Assembly: GCF_934632265.1 (NCBI RefSeq)
Contig: NZ_CAKTYH010000023.1
Coordinates: 1-21,319, forward strand
Reading direction: 5' to 3'
Length of the DNA: 21,319 bases
DNA from: an uncultured Senegalimassilia sp.
GTDB lineage: Bacteria; Actinomycetota; Coriobacteriia; Coriobacteriales; Eggerthellaceae
Each line of letters starts with the position of its first letter. Position 1 is the stretch's first letter. Under the pieces are notes generated by a model that worked only from the letters and a program-made list of their open reading frames with translations, was not told the origin of the DNA and ran no database searches. Position numbers and translations under genes: made by a program. Positions 1 through 6,782 of the stretch are shown here, piece after piece.

Positions 1-1
1 C

Positions 2-271
2 GAGGCGTTGCGGGCGCAGCTGGCAAGCCCCATCGACGGCGGTCGTCATGGCGCCCGTTCCGGCAAGGAGCTGCCTGGGCAGCTCAGCTTGTTCGGGTCC
101 GAGGTCGGACGCGCCGCCATAGGCGCAGGGGATAAGGCCGGCGTGGCGGCAGGTGGCGCCACCGGGACGCGGCAGCTGCAGGGGCCGGCGGTTGCTGAAG
201 GCGCTGCGGTAGCCGACGGGGCTTTCGGCTGGCAGCACGCGTTGCAGGGCCGGCAGAAGGTACCCGCATGA
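2..271 (+). CDS. C-terminal tail of an unidentified upstream protein (possibly the radical SAM DNA-repair partner of DUF4130), carrying a beta-clamp motif
   Basis: Only the last 89 residues are in the window; the frame is already open at base 2. The tail has no recognisable domain and is Gly/Ala-rich after residue 30, so identity cannot be read from sequence alone. Bases 80-94 encode QLSLF, which matches the bacterial sliding-clamp (DnaN) binding consensus QL(S/D)LF. The stop codon overlaps the ATG of the next gene (ATGA, 268-271), so the two are translationally coupled. DUF4130/TIGR03915 proteins are commonly encoded next to a TIGR03916 radical SAM 'DNA modification/repair' protein, so this is most likely that partner's end. 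That identity is inference from synteny; the frame, the stop and the motif are seen directly. Confidence 0.6.
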   Translation, partial: EALRAQLASPIDGGRHGARSGKELPGQLSLFGSEVGRAAIGAGDKAGVAAGGATGTRQLQGPAVAEGAAVADGAFGWQHALQGRQKVPA

Positions 272-1164
272 GCGCGGATGCCATCCTGGAGCCGCTTGGC
301 AACGTCGCATATGTGCACGATGGCACCACGGAGGGGCTGCTCTCGGCAATTTTCCAAGCCTATGCGCTTCATGAGCAGCCGGAGGACTTTACGAGCGAAG
401 CGGGGCTGCAGCCTCGCTTAGGGCAAAGCGTGCGCTATATCGAAACCGATGTGGCGTTGGCGGCGCGCGTTAAGGCGGGCATCATGCGGAAGGCGGGAAG
501 GGATGCCTGGGATGCGGTGCTGCATGCTTCGCTGTCGGACGATCCCTCGGCTGGCGCTGCGGTGTATCGGTTCGTCCGGCATATCATGGCGCAGCCCGCT
601 GTTGCGAATAGCGGTCTGATCCGCAACCTAGCTCACCCCATAGCAGGCCCCGTTGCCCGCCTGGACCGCTCGGTGATGAACGAGCGGCACTTGATGATGC
701 AGTTCCTGCGCTTCGAGCACTTTGAAAACGGCATATGGTTTGCAAAGTGCAACCCCAAGGCCAATGTGGTGCCGTTGCTCATGGATTGGTTTGCGGGTCG
801 GTTCAATACCGAGCGTTTCGTCATATACGACGAGGTGCATCAAGTTGCGGGCATTTTTGATGGCGCGGGTTGGTATTTGGCGCAAACCGATGAGGTCCAT
901 CTGCCCGAACATGCCTCCGATGAAGCTGCTATGCAAGCGGCGTGGAAGGGATTCTACGATGCCATGTCCATATCGGCTCGTTATCACCCCGAGCTTCGGA
1001 GACAGTTCATGCCGAAGCGGCTATGGCGCAATATCGTGGAGGTGCGTGATGAGCTGAAGGGCGGCATGGCTTTACCTACAGCGTACGCGCTGCGTTGTCG
1101 GGATCGATTGACATGCTCTGGAAGCGTTGCTCCATGTATTGGTTGTCGAAGTGGTCGTCGATGA
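268..1164 (+). CDS. DUF4130 / TIGR03915-family probable DNA metabolism protein
   Basis: 298 residues. The N-terminus (YVHDGTTEGLLSAIFQAY), the central segment LMMQFLRFEHFENGIWFAKC and the later DWFAGRFNTERFVIYDE stretch match my recollection of the DUF4130 family. Members are found alone with a radical SAM partner or fused to a uracil-DNA-glycosylase-like domain; no UDG domain is present here. The biochemical function is not established; a role in DNA repair or modification is inferred from partners. The ATG overlaps the stop of the upstream gene, with an AAGG ribosome-binding site nearby. Family-like sequence ends near residue 265 (QFMPKRLWRNIVEVRDEL). The last ~30 residues are Arg/Cys-rich and lie in the region that encodes the end of the convergent membrane protein (overlap 1076-1164), so they look like a read-through extension rather than a conserved part. 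Confidence 0.8.
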   Translation: MSADAILEPLGNVAYVHDGTTEGLLSAIFQAYALHEQPEDFTSEAGLQPRLGQSVRYIETDVALAARVKAGIMRKAGRDAWDAVLHASLSDDPSAGAAVYRFVRHIMAQPAVANSGLIRNLAHPIAGPVARLDRSVMNERHLMMQFLRFEHFENGIWFAKCNPKANVVPLLMDWFAGRFNTERFVIYDEVHQVAGIFDGAGWYLAQTDEVHLPEHASDEAAMQAAWKGFYDAMSISARYHPELRRQFMPKRLWRNIVEVRDELKGGMALPTAYALRCRDRLTCSGSVAPCIGCRSGRR

Positions 1165-2317
1165 AGCGGGAGATGGCGTTGTCGGGGGCAACGCCGGCCT
1201 CGCGCTGGTACCAGCGGTCAAGCGACATCAGGGTCATGCCGCAGTCCACGATCATCAAAGCGGCGCATACGGTGGTCAACGTATATCGCCAGTTCCAGGG
1301 AATACGGTTGACCAGCCTGAGCATCCAGGGAAGGCACAGCTTCACCCAGAACAATCCCAGCGCGCCCCACATGGCCATGAACATGCCGTTGGTGCGGCCG
1401 TCGATGGAAAGGAAGGTGCCGGTATAGTCCCAGGCAACGATGCCGAAAGCGAATTGCATGAACCAGCTGACCGCATATTCGAAGGCACCACCGATCACGG
1501 CGCTCACCAGGAAGATCACGGGGAAGGGCGCTTTGTGGAAGCGGTTGAGCGCCATGGTCATCAGCATCGCGCCTACGCCGTAGATGGGGCTGAAGGGCCC
1601 GAACAGCAATCCGGCTCGGTCCTCGTAGACGCCGGGGTCCACTACCAGCATGTGATACGCGGTCTCGATGACAAGGCCCAACACGCTGCACACCACGAAT
1701 ATCCAGAACAGGTTGAAGAAGTTCAGGGTGATGTAGCCGCGACCGGTGAGGTCAAGGCCAAGCGTGCCATCTTCTGCTTGCTCCCTGGTTTCCATATCGC
1801 GCAGCTTGCGGCGCAGCTCGCGCTCGCCGGCAAGCGCCGGGTCAAGGTAGGACTGCATGATGATCAGGAACACTGCCACCACGGCATGGGGAATCACGTT
1901 GGCTCCAAGGCCGTTGAGCATGATGGAGCAGATGATGATGGCGGCCAAGATGAATATCATGGCCTCGGTGCCGTGGGCGGCGTGCTTGCGCTTGTTCCGC
2001 AGCAGACGGATGCCGAAGATGGCGAACATGGCCGCCAGCGCCGTGTACAGCACCGATTCCACTACGTAGATGACCACGGTGGCGGTGGATGCTTCGACAT
2101 CGAGGTTGCCGGAAGTGAACGCCAGCACCATGGTCACGATGGTGACCGTCAAAAGCACAGTGGTGGCTCCACCTGCTGCAAGGCACAGCACGCCGAACAC
2201 CTTCACCGCCAAGGGAAGGCGTTTGCGATCGATGGCGTCTCGGTCGGCTCGGAAGCGCTTCTTCACCGTGGGGGAGGGCGTCGTGTTAGGGGAAGATTGT
2301 TGTTCGTCGTTAGTCAT
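1076..2317 (-). CDS. Polytopic membrane protein, PF06541 (putative ABC-transporter type IV / CmpB-like)
   Basis: 413 residues from the ATG at 2315-2317. That start is preferred because TTGGAG lies just before it; the ATG eight codons upstream (2339) has no ribosome-binding site. The N-terminal half has four or so hydrophobic segments after a polar start. The C-terminal half, beginning near FNLFWIFVVCSVLGLVIE, is the PF06541 domain, with its acidic residue in the first helix, a GPFSPIYGVGA loop and the GGAFEYAVSWFMQ helix. The family name suggests an ABC permease, but no ATPase or binding protein is encoded nearby and transport has not been shown for the family. Its 3' end overlaps the convergent DUF4130 gene by 89 bp, so transcription of the two may interfere. 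Confidence 0.8.
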   Translation of the reverse strand: MTNDEQQSSPNTTPSPTVKKRFRADRDAIDRKRLPLAVKVFGVLCLAAGGATTVLLTVTIVTMVLAFTSGNLDVEASTATVVIYVVESVLYTALAAMFAIFGIRLLRNKRKHAAHGTEAMIFILAAIIICSIMLNGLGANVIPHAVVAVFLIIMQSYLDPALAGERELRRKLRDMETREQAEDGTLGLDLTGRGYITLNFFNLFWIFVVCSVLGLVIETAYHMLVVDPGVYEDRAGLLFGPFSPIYGVGAMLMTMALNRFHKAPFPVIFLVSAVIGGAFEYAVSWFMQFAFGIVAWDYTGTFLSIDGRTNGMFMAMWGALGLFWVKLCLPWMLRLVNRIPWNWRYTLTTVCAALMIVDCGMTLMSLDRWYQREAGVAPDNAISRFIDDHFDNQYMEQRFQSMSIDPDNAARTL

Positions 2318-2371
2318 GAGACTCCAAAAGAGATATCGCATTCGTAGGATAGCGGGTTCTTGCCGCGAACC

Positions 2372-2403
2372 AGTATAACCAGATACCGGCGATAGTTTGA
2401 CAA
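2372..2403 (-). promoter_or_regulatory. Weak candidate promoter for the PF06541 gene
   Basis: On the minus strand, TTGTCA (2398-2403) and TATACT (2372-2377) each match a sigma-A consensus hexamer at five of six positions and sit upstream of the gene. The 20-bp spacing is longer than usual, so this is tentative. Confidence 0.25.
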
Positions 2404-2557
2404 GAGCGGTTAACGGTTCGGTTGCGATGCGTAAAACAAGTGCATCCGTGCATTCGCCTGCGTCGACGATGATAAACGACAGGCGATGGAGTAAGCGAAA
2501 TGCGCAAGGACCTATGGGAGTTCCATCTGCTTTACGTCGTATGCGGGCACTTGATAT
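2404..2557. other. Intergenic stretch, nothing recognised
   Basis: No reading frame with a plausible ribosome-binding site, no hairpin with a T-run and no repeat was seen here. It separates the leftward promoter of the PF06541 gene from the repeat cluster that follows. Confidence 0.5.
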
Positions 2558-2613
2558 GTCCGGCTGAGTTCTAGAACAAATGCGAACCGTCCGGGTGAAG
2601 ATGCGAATCGACC
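2558..2613 (+). repeat. Intergenic repeat, direct copy A
   Basis: The segment 2561-2613 aligns without gaps to 2663-2715 (44 of 53 bases identical by eye). It begins with CGGCTGAGTTCTAGAACAAA, holds a perfect 10-bp palindrome GTTCTAGAAC at 2568-2577, and ends with TGCGAATCGACC. It is noncoding and lies upstream of tRNA-Thr. It may belong to a dispersed intergenic repeat family; that cannot be tested from one window. Confidence 0.7.
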
Positions 2614-2637
2614 TTCGGCCCTCACCTCCGGAAAGGA

Positions 2638-2679
2638 GTTCTCGAACTCATCCGGACGTGTACGGCTGAGTTCGAGAAC
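2638..2679. repeat. Near-perfect inverted repeat with a 2-base loop (repeat copy C inverted against copy B)
   Basis: Bases 2638-2657 are the reverse complement of 2660-2679 at 18 of 20 positions, with only two bases between the arms. The right arm is the start of direct copy B; the left arm is an inverted third copy of the same 20-bp head. It could extrude as a cruciform or fold as a strong RNA hairpin. There is no T-run on either side, so it is not an ordinary intrinsic terminator. Confidence 0.75.
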
Positions 2680-2715
2680 AAATGCAAAGTGTTCGGATGA
2701 ACTTGCGAATCAACC
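2660..2715 (+). repeat. Intergenic repeat, direct copy B
   Basis: This is the second direct copy, offset by exactly 102 bp from copy A. It shares the head CGGCTGAGTTC-AGAACAAATGC and the tail TGCGAATC-ACC. Differences from copy A are scattered substitutions with no indels. The two therefore diverged from one unit, or are held at equal length by selection. Confidence 0.7.
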
Positions 2716-2761
2716 CGGTTATGTCTTGGTGCTGATGGTTGTACCTTTTATGGGGTGGGCT

Positions 2762-2789
2762 TTGAGAATCCAGGTTGTTGTCGTACAAT
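2762..2789 (+). promoter_or_regulatory. Promoter of tRNA-Thr
   Basis: TTGAGA (2762-2767) and TACAAT (2784-2789) are separated by 16 bp, each one mismatch from consensus. The tRNA begins 23 bp past the -10 hexamer. Confidence 0.65.
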
Positions 2790-2811
2790 AGCCCGACACG
2801 TATTTTCGTGT

Positions 2812-2886
2812 GCCGGCATGACGCAATGGTAGCGTAGCAGTTTTGTAAACTGCCTGTTGCAGGTTCGAGTCCTGTTGCCGGCTCCA
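2812..2886 (+). tRNA. tRNA-Thr (anticodon UGU)
   Basis: The cloverleaf was drawn by hand. The acceptor arm pairs GCCGGCA (2812-2818) with TGCCGGC (2876-2882). The D-arm is ACGC/GCGT around AATGGTA. The anticodon stem GCAGT/ACTGC holds the loop TTTGTAA, giving anticodon UGU, which reads ACA and other Thr codons. A five-base variable loop precedes the T-arm GCAGG-TTCGAGT-CCTGT, which has one G-U pair. The discriminator base is U and the 3' CCA is encoded. The gene is monocistronic, with its own promoter upstream and a terminator 10 bp downstream. Confidence 0.95.
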
Positions 2887-2896
2887 TCGTTACGTC

Positions 2897-2927
2897 AAGG
2901 CCATCGCTTTCCTGCGGTGGCCTTTTT
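2897..2927 (+). terminator. Intrinsic terminator after tRNA-Thr
   Basis: The arms AAGGCCATCGC and GCGGTGGCCTT pair over 11 bp with one wobble, with a six-base loop, and run into TTTTT. Confidence 0.85.
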
Positions 2928-2987
2928 GCTACACACTGTTTGGGTTCTTCATCCGCAATGATGCGGCGTTAGTTGGAGGGAGGCGGA

Positions 2988-5369
2988 ATGAACGAGGCGG
3001 TTGGGATAGAGGCTTCGCTTGGTCTCTCATCCGAAGAGGCCCAGATGCGCTTCGCCGCAGGCGAGGCAAATGTCGATGCAGGCGTGAAAACCCGCTCTGT
3101 CGGGCAGATCGTGCATGACAACGTATGCACGCTGTTCAATCTTGTGAATGCCGTCTTGGCCCTTATCGTGCTGTTCACGGGGTCCTACAAGAATATGCTG
3201 TTCATGGTCGTTATCGTGTGCAACACCGTAATCGGCATCGTTCAGGAGATCCGGTCGAAGCGAATCACCGACAAGCTATCCATCATAGCCGGCTCGAAAG
3301 CGCACGTGTTGCGCGATGGCGCGGAAATGGAGTTGCCGCTTGATCAGCTCGTGCGCGGCGATGTGGCGGTGCTTCGTCGCGGCGATCAAGTTCCCGCGGA
3401 TGCGGAGGTCGTTGGCGGTGAATGTCGGGTAAACGAGAGCTTGCTCACCGGCGAAGCCGATCTTATCCGCAAACAGCCTGGCGACACGCTTATGAGCGGA
3501 TCGTTCGTCAATTCGGGAACGGTGTACGCGCGTGTGGTCCACGTTGGGGCCGAGAACTATGCGGCGAAGATATCCGCCGAGGCAAAGGAGCGCAAAGCCG
3601 TGCGCTCCGAGATCATGCGCTGCCTCAACGGCATCATCAAATTCGTCAGCTGCATCATGTTCCCGGTTGGCGCATTGCTGTTCGCACGGGACTATCTTTC
3701 GGGTAACTCGGAGCTAAACAGCGCCATCCTATCCACGGTATCCGCGCTGGTGGGCATGATACCCGAGGGGCTGATTCTTCTTACGTCGACGGTTCTGGCA
3801 GTGGCCGTCGTGCGCTTGTCGAAAAGCCGGGTACTCGTTCAGCAGCTGTACTGTATCGAAACCTTGGCGCGCGTGGATGTCTTGTGCCTGGACAAAACGG
3901 GCACCATCACCACAGGCGATATGGAGGTTGCCTGGGTGTCGCCCGTAGAGGGCGCTGCTGCCCAAGGTTCGCCCGAAGCGCTTGAAGAGGAAGCGTGCCG
4001 CGCGTTGCGCGCCATTGCCTGCGCCGATGACGATCCCAACGAAACGTCTCGAGCCATCGCAGCGTTTTTCAAGGATGCGAAAGGCCGCCCCGAAACGTGT
4101 ATGCGCATGATCCCCTTCAGCTCGGACAAGAAATGGTCGGGCGCACAGCTCTCCGATGGGTCGTGTTACGTCATGGGTGCTGCCCAGTTCGTGCTCGGCG
4201 ATGCATACGAGCAGGTCAGGCAGCAAGCTGAACGGCTTGCCGCCGATGCTCGCTTGCTGCTCGTCGCTCGCGTGCAAGGCTTCGATGAGCAGGGAAACCT
4301 CCAAGGCGAACCTCGGCCGCTAGGGTTTGTGGGCATTCGCGACCAAATCCGCCCAACGGCGGCGGAAACCATCGCCTTTTTTAAGGACCAGGGTGTGCGC
4401 GTGCTTGTGGTCAGCGGCGACGATCCGCGCACCGTCTCGGGCATCGCTGCGAAGGTAGGTGTTGAAGGCGCCGATCGCTACGTCGACGCCACCACGCTGA
4501 AAACCGAATCCGATGTGGAGCGTGCGCTGGCGTGCGATAGCGTGTTCGGTCGCGTGAAGCCTGAGCAAAAGAAGCAATTCGTTTTGGCGTTGCAGAAGGC
4601 GGGCCGCACCGTCGCCATGACAGGCGACGGCGTCAACGACACCCTGGCGCTCAAGGCTGCCGATTGCAGCGTAGCCATGGCGGCAGGTTCGGATGCTGCG
4701 CGCAATGTGGCGCAGCTGGTGCTCGTGGACAACGACTTCGCCAGCATGCCGAAGGTGGTGGCGGAAGGGCGGCGATCCATCAACAACCTGCAGCGTTCCG
4801 CATCCCTGTTCCTGGTGAAAACGTTGCTGTCCATCGCCTCCGCCCTGCTGTTCATTGCTGCGCCTTGGCAATACCCCTTCCAGCCAATTCAAATGACGCT
4901 CATCAGCGCGTTCACCATCGGCATACCGTCGTTCGTGCTTGCGCTGGAGCCGAACCATGAGCGTATCCGGGGCCGTTTCCTGGACAACGTCATCGTCAAG
5001 TCGATTCCTGGCGCCATATGCTCGGTTTGCTGCATCCTTGTGGCTAATATCGCCGGCTATTACCTGATGGGGCTCGACTATGGGCAGGTGTCCACGTTGT
5101 GCGTGCTGTTGACTTCCTGGGTCGGATGTAATCTGGTGGTCCGCCTGTCCATACCGTTCACGGCGATCCGCGCGGCGCTGCTTGCCGTGGTGGTCGGCGG
5201 CACCGCTGGCGCGTGCCTGCTCATGCCCGGCGTGTTCTGCATTGCGCCGTTCACGCCGGGCATGTGGGTGTTTTACGGCATCGCCGCGGCGCTGTCTGCG
5301 GTGGCCTTCCACGCGCTTTATCTCAAGCTCGAAGCGCTCCACGCCGCGCGCATCCGCGAATCGGAGTAG
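2988..5369 (+). CDS. P-type cation-transporting ATPase, CtpE-like (probable Ca2+ exporter)
   Basis: 793 residues from the ATG at 2988, which follows a strong GGAGGGAGG site; the in-frame TTG at 2973 is inside that site and is rejected. It carries the actuator TGE loop (154-156), the M4 motif PEGL (259-262), the phosphorylated DKTGT (Asp302) and the hinge TGDGVND (545-551). A soluble N-domain lies between Asp302 and the hinge, and a C-terminal membrane bundle follows. There is no heavy-metal-binding N-terminal domain and no CPx motif, so it is not a copper/cadmium pump. Length, PEGL and the segment LVQQLYCIETLARVDVLCLDKTG resemble mycobacterial CtpE, reported to be a calcium transporter. The substrate here is inferred from that resemblance. 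It appears monocistronic, isolated by the tRNA terminator upstream and a convergent gene downstream. Confidence 0.9.
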   Translation: MNEAVGIEASLGLSSEEAQMRFAAGEANVDAGVKTRSVGQIVHDNVCTLFNLVNAVLALIVLFTGSYKNMLFMVVIVCNTVIGIVQEIRSKRITDKLSIIAGSKAHVLRDGAEMELPLDQLVRGDVAVLRRGDQVPADAEVVGGECRVNESLLTGEADLIRKQPGDTLMSGSFVNSGTVYARVVHVGAENYAAKISAEAKERKAVRSEIMRCLNGIIKFVSCIMFPVGALLFARDYLSGNSELNSAILSTVSALVGMIPEGLILLTSTVLAVAVVRLSKSRVLVQQLYCIETLARVDVLCLDKTGTITTGDMEVAWVSPVEGAAAQGSPEALEEEACRALRAIACADDDPNETSRAIAAFFKDAKGRPETCMRMIPFSSDKKWSGAQLSDGSCYVMGAAQFVLGDAYEQVRQQAERLAADARLLLVARVQGFDEQGNLQGEPRPLGFVGIRDQIRPTAAETIAFFKDQGVRVLVVSGDDPRTVSGIAAKVGVEGADRYVDATTLKTESDVERALACDSVFGRVKPEQKKQFVLALQKAGRTVAMTGDGVNDTLALKAADCSVAMAAGSDAARNVAQLVLVDNDFASMPKVVAEGRRSINNLQRSASLFLVKTLLSIASALLFIAAPWQYPFQPIQMTLISAFTIGIPSFVLALEPNHERIRGRFLDNVIVKSIPGAICSVCCILVANIAGYYLMGLDYGQVSTLCVLLTSWVGCNLVVRLSIPFTAIRAALLAVVVGGTAGACLLMPGVFCIAPFTPGMWVFYGIAAALSAVAFHALYLKLEALHAARIRESE

Positions 5370-5371
5370 GG

Positions 5372-5580
5372 CTGCGTCCCGACAGGGGTGGCAGGAGGCA
5401 ATCTGCGTTCCGTCGGGCGCGACAGGCGGAGGCTTGCATCCTATCTATCGGGCGCGACAGGCGGCGGCATGCGCCCCGACAGGGTTGACGAGCGGCGGCT
5501 TACGTCCCGGCGGGGGATGGTGGGAAGCAGCCTGCGTCCCGGCGGGGGCGATGGGCGGCAGCCTGCGTCGGCTGCGCCCG
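5372..5580. repeat. Degenerate ~31-bp tandem repeat array (about 6.5 units)
   Basis: Successive units begin near 5372, 5403, 5433, 5468, 5499, 5531 and 5562 (the last partial). They are 30-35 bp long and share a head like CCTGCGTCCCGGCGGGGG and a tail like GGCGGCAG. The two units at 5499-5561 are closest to each other; earlier units are more decayed. The array fills almost all the space between two convergent genes and starts two bases after the ATPase stop codon. Open frames across it are by-products of the GC-rich repeat. Confidence 0.75.
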
Positions 5581-5608
5581 TTTCCTTCGTGCGGTGCGGC
5601 TTTCGGCG

Positions 5609-6244
5609 CTATCGCGCGATGCCTTCCAGGTTCATCTCGTAAACGAACATGCGCTCGGGAAGGATACGAGCCCCATCATCGGCAAAGGACCGCTCAGCCG
5701 CGCGTCTCATGCCGCGGTGCTCGTAGTATTCCCACGTGCAGTCGGTGTCGGTGAAGATGAACGCCTTCGAGGCCCCTTGAGCCGCCAGATAGCCCTGGGC
5801 ATGCCCCATGAGCGTGCTTCCGATTCCAAACCCTCTGGCATTGTCGGACACGGCGAACAGCACCAGCTCGAAATCGGGGTCGCAGCCGCTTTGCTCGAGC
5901 AGGTCGCGGTCGGCCTGCTCCATGGATTCAAGGAAGCGCGCAAGCTCTGCGCTGCTGCCGCCCAGCTCGTCAAGCTCTTTGCAAGCGCGTTGCCTGATGG
6001 CGTCCCAATGCGCCTGCGTTTCCTTGTCAGCAGCGCCTGCCCTTGTCATGATCACACCGATAGGGGAGCCGTCGACGACGGCGACTTCGGCGAAGGTGTT
6101 GCGCCGCGCGAAGTTGGCGAAGTCGACGATTCCCGAGATGACGCGTTTTCTGCCGTCAGTGTAGTCGTGCCACGTGTCGCCTAGAATGGCGCCGAGCGCT
6201 TCGACGTCCTCATCCCGAAGCGTGCGATATTCAACAGGTTCCGT
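5609..6244 (-). CDS. GNAT-family N-acetyltransferase with apparent ACG start codon
   Basis: The acetyl-CoA-binding core is clear: FAVSDNARGFGIGSTLMGHA (motif A, with the Q/R-x-x-G-x-G/A-type loop as ARGFGIG), then a beta strand and CTWEYYEHRGM. A conventional start (GTG at 6053-6055) would give only 148 residues and remove the N-terminal strand and helices. The same frame stays open for 63 more codons with protein-like sequence (EYRTLRDEDVEALGAILGDT, then FAEVAVVDGSPIGVIM). It then reaches ACG at 6242-6244, nine bases after a perfect AAGGAG (6254-6259 on the plus strand). The upstream in-frame stop is TAG at 6272-6274, and no ATG, GTG or TTG lies between. The full product would be 211 residues. 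Substrate unknown. This is either a genuine ACG start or an ATG-to-ACG start-loss allele. Confidence 0.75.
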   Translation of the reverse strand, partial: TEPVEYRTLRDEDVEALGAILGDTWHDYTDGRKRVISGIVDFANFARRNTFAEVAVVDGSPIGVIMTRAGAADKETQAHWDAIRQRACKELDELGGSSAELARFLESMEQADRDLLEQSGCDPDFELVLFAVSDNARGFGIGSTLMGHAQGYLAAQGASKAFIFTDTDCTWEYYEHRGMRRAAERSFADDGARILPERMFVYEMNLEGIAR

Positions 6245-6265
6245 AGGTTCTCTCTCCTTGTTAAT

Positions 6266-6305
6266 AGTCCACTATCGGACCAAAATAGTATGATAATGGA
6301 CCATA
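6266..6305. promoter_or_regulatory. Operator-like cluster of GGACC half-sites in an AT-rich patch upstream of the GNAT gene
   Basis: GGACCA occurs at 6277-6282 and again at 6298-6303, 21 bp apart (two helical turns). An inverted AGTCC lies at 6266-6270. GTCCACTAT (6267-6275) and ATAATGGAC (6292-6300) form an 8-of-9 inverted repeat. The AT-rich spacer also holds TATGAT-type -10 look-alikes. This is typical of a repressor-bound promoter, but no regulator can be assigned. Confidence 0.4.
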
Positions 6306-6601
6306 GCAAAGGAACGCTCGACGTGCAAATCGGGTTGACGGAGCTGTGGAGATTGAAATGCATAAAGGCTGGCAGGCGTTGTGGGCTATCAACGGGCAAT
6401 GCTATTTCAGCGCCAGATCGTCTATCGAACTTGGTCGGTGCAGCATATCGAGAAGCCTCGCGCGTGGCTTCTCGGCCTGCTGGCGCCGTACCCAGCCTCT
6501 ACAAACATCGGTTTTTATGAAGGGCGTGTGCACACCCTGTGTGCAAATGGGGCGAATATGCCTGCTAGCGGCCATATAATGAGCCAAACGGGGCGGCGTG
6601 C
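6306..6601. other. Intergenic, no convincing gene
   Basis: Several short overlapping frames are open on the plus strand. One begins MHKGWQALWAING at 6358 after a GGAG, but none resembles a known family and all are Arg/Ala-biased in the way GC-rich noncoding DNA is. A small protein from 6358 cannot be excluded. No T-run hairpin or tRNA was found. Confidence 0.4.
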
Positions 6602-6630
6602 GCGACAAATCCGCCGCATGCCGCTATACT
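6602..6630 (+). promoter_or_regulatory. Candidate promoter of the family-2 glycosyltransferase gene
   Basis: GCGACA (6602-6607) and TATACT (6625-6630) are separated by 17 bp. The transcript would have a leader of about 145 nt. That leader contains small GC-rich hairpins: ATGCC/GGCAT at about 6701-6715 and GGCCGC/GCGGCC at about 6746-6766. Confidence 0.45.
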
Positions 6631-6782
6631 TCTACAGGTTTGAAACGTTCCGCTTACAACGAATCTAAAACCACAGCACATGCGCGCGGGACGTTGCCTG
6701 ATGCCGTACGGGCATTCGGGGGCGCCGAAGGCGGCGTCTAAGGTCGGCCGCGGAGCGAGTGCGGCCCGTAAAAGGAGCAAAG

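Noticed and set aside
1127..2347. 406-codon plus-strand open frame over the PF06541 gene
   Set aside because: His/Gly/Glu-rich translation with no family resemblance; the opposite strand encodes a clear membrane protein. It is a GC-driven shadow frame.
2648..2887. Minus-strand open frame beginning MEPATGLEPATGSLQNC
   Set aside because: It is the reverse complement of tRNA-Thr. Translations of antisense tRNA of this form are a well-known source of spurious protein annotations.
5388..5754. Open frames across the tandem repeat array
   Set aside because: All are generated by the repeat composition, start inside the ATPase gene or the repeat, and run into the antisense of the GNAT gene.
6290..6668. 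Several overlapping short frames upstream of the glycosyltransferase gene
   Set aside because: Three frames are open at once, with no family match and no consistent codon bias. Only the frame at 6358 has a possible GGAG site, too weak to call a gene.
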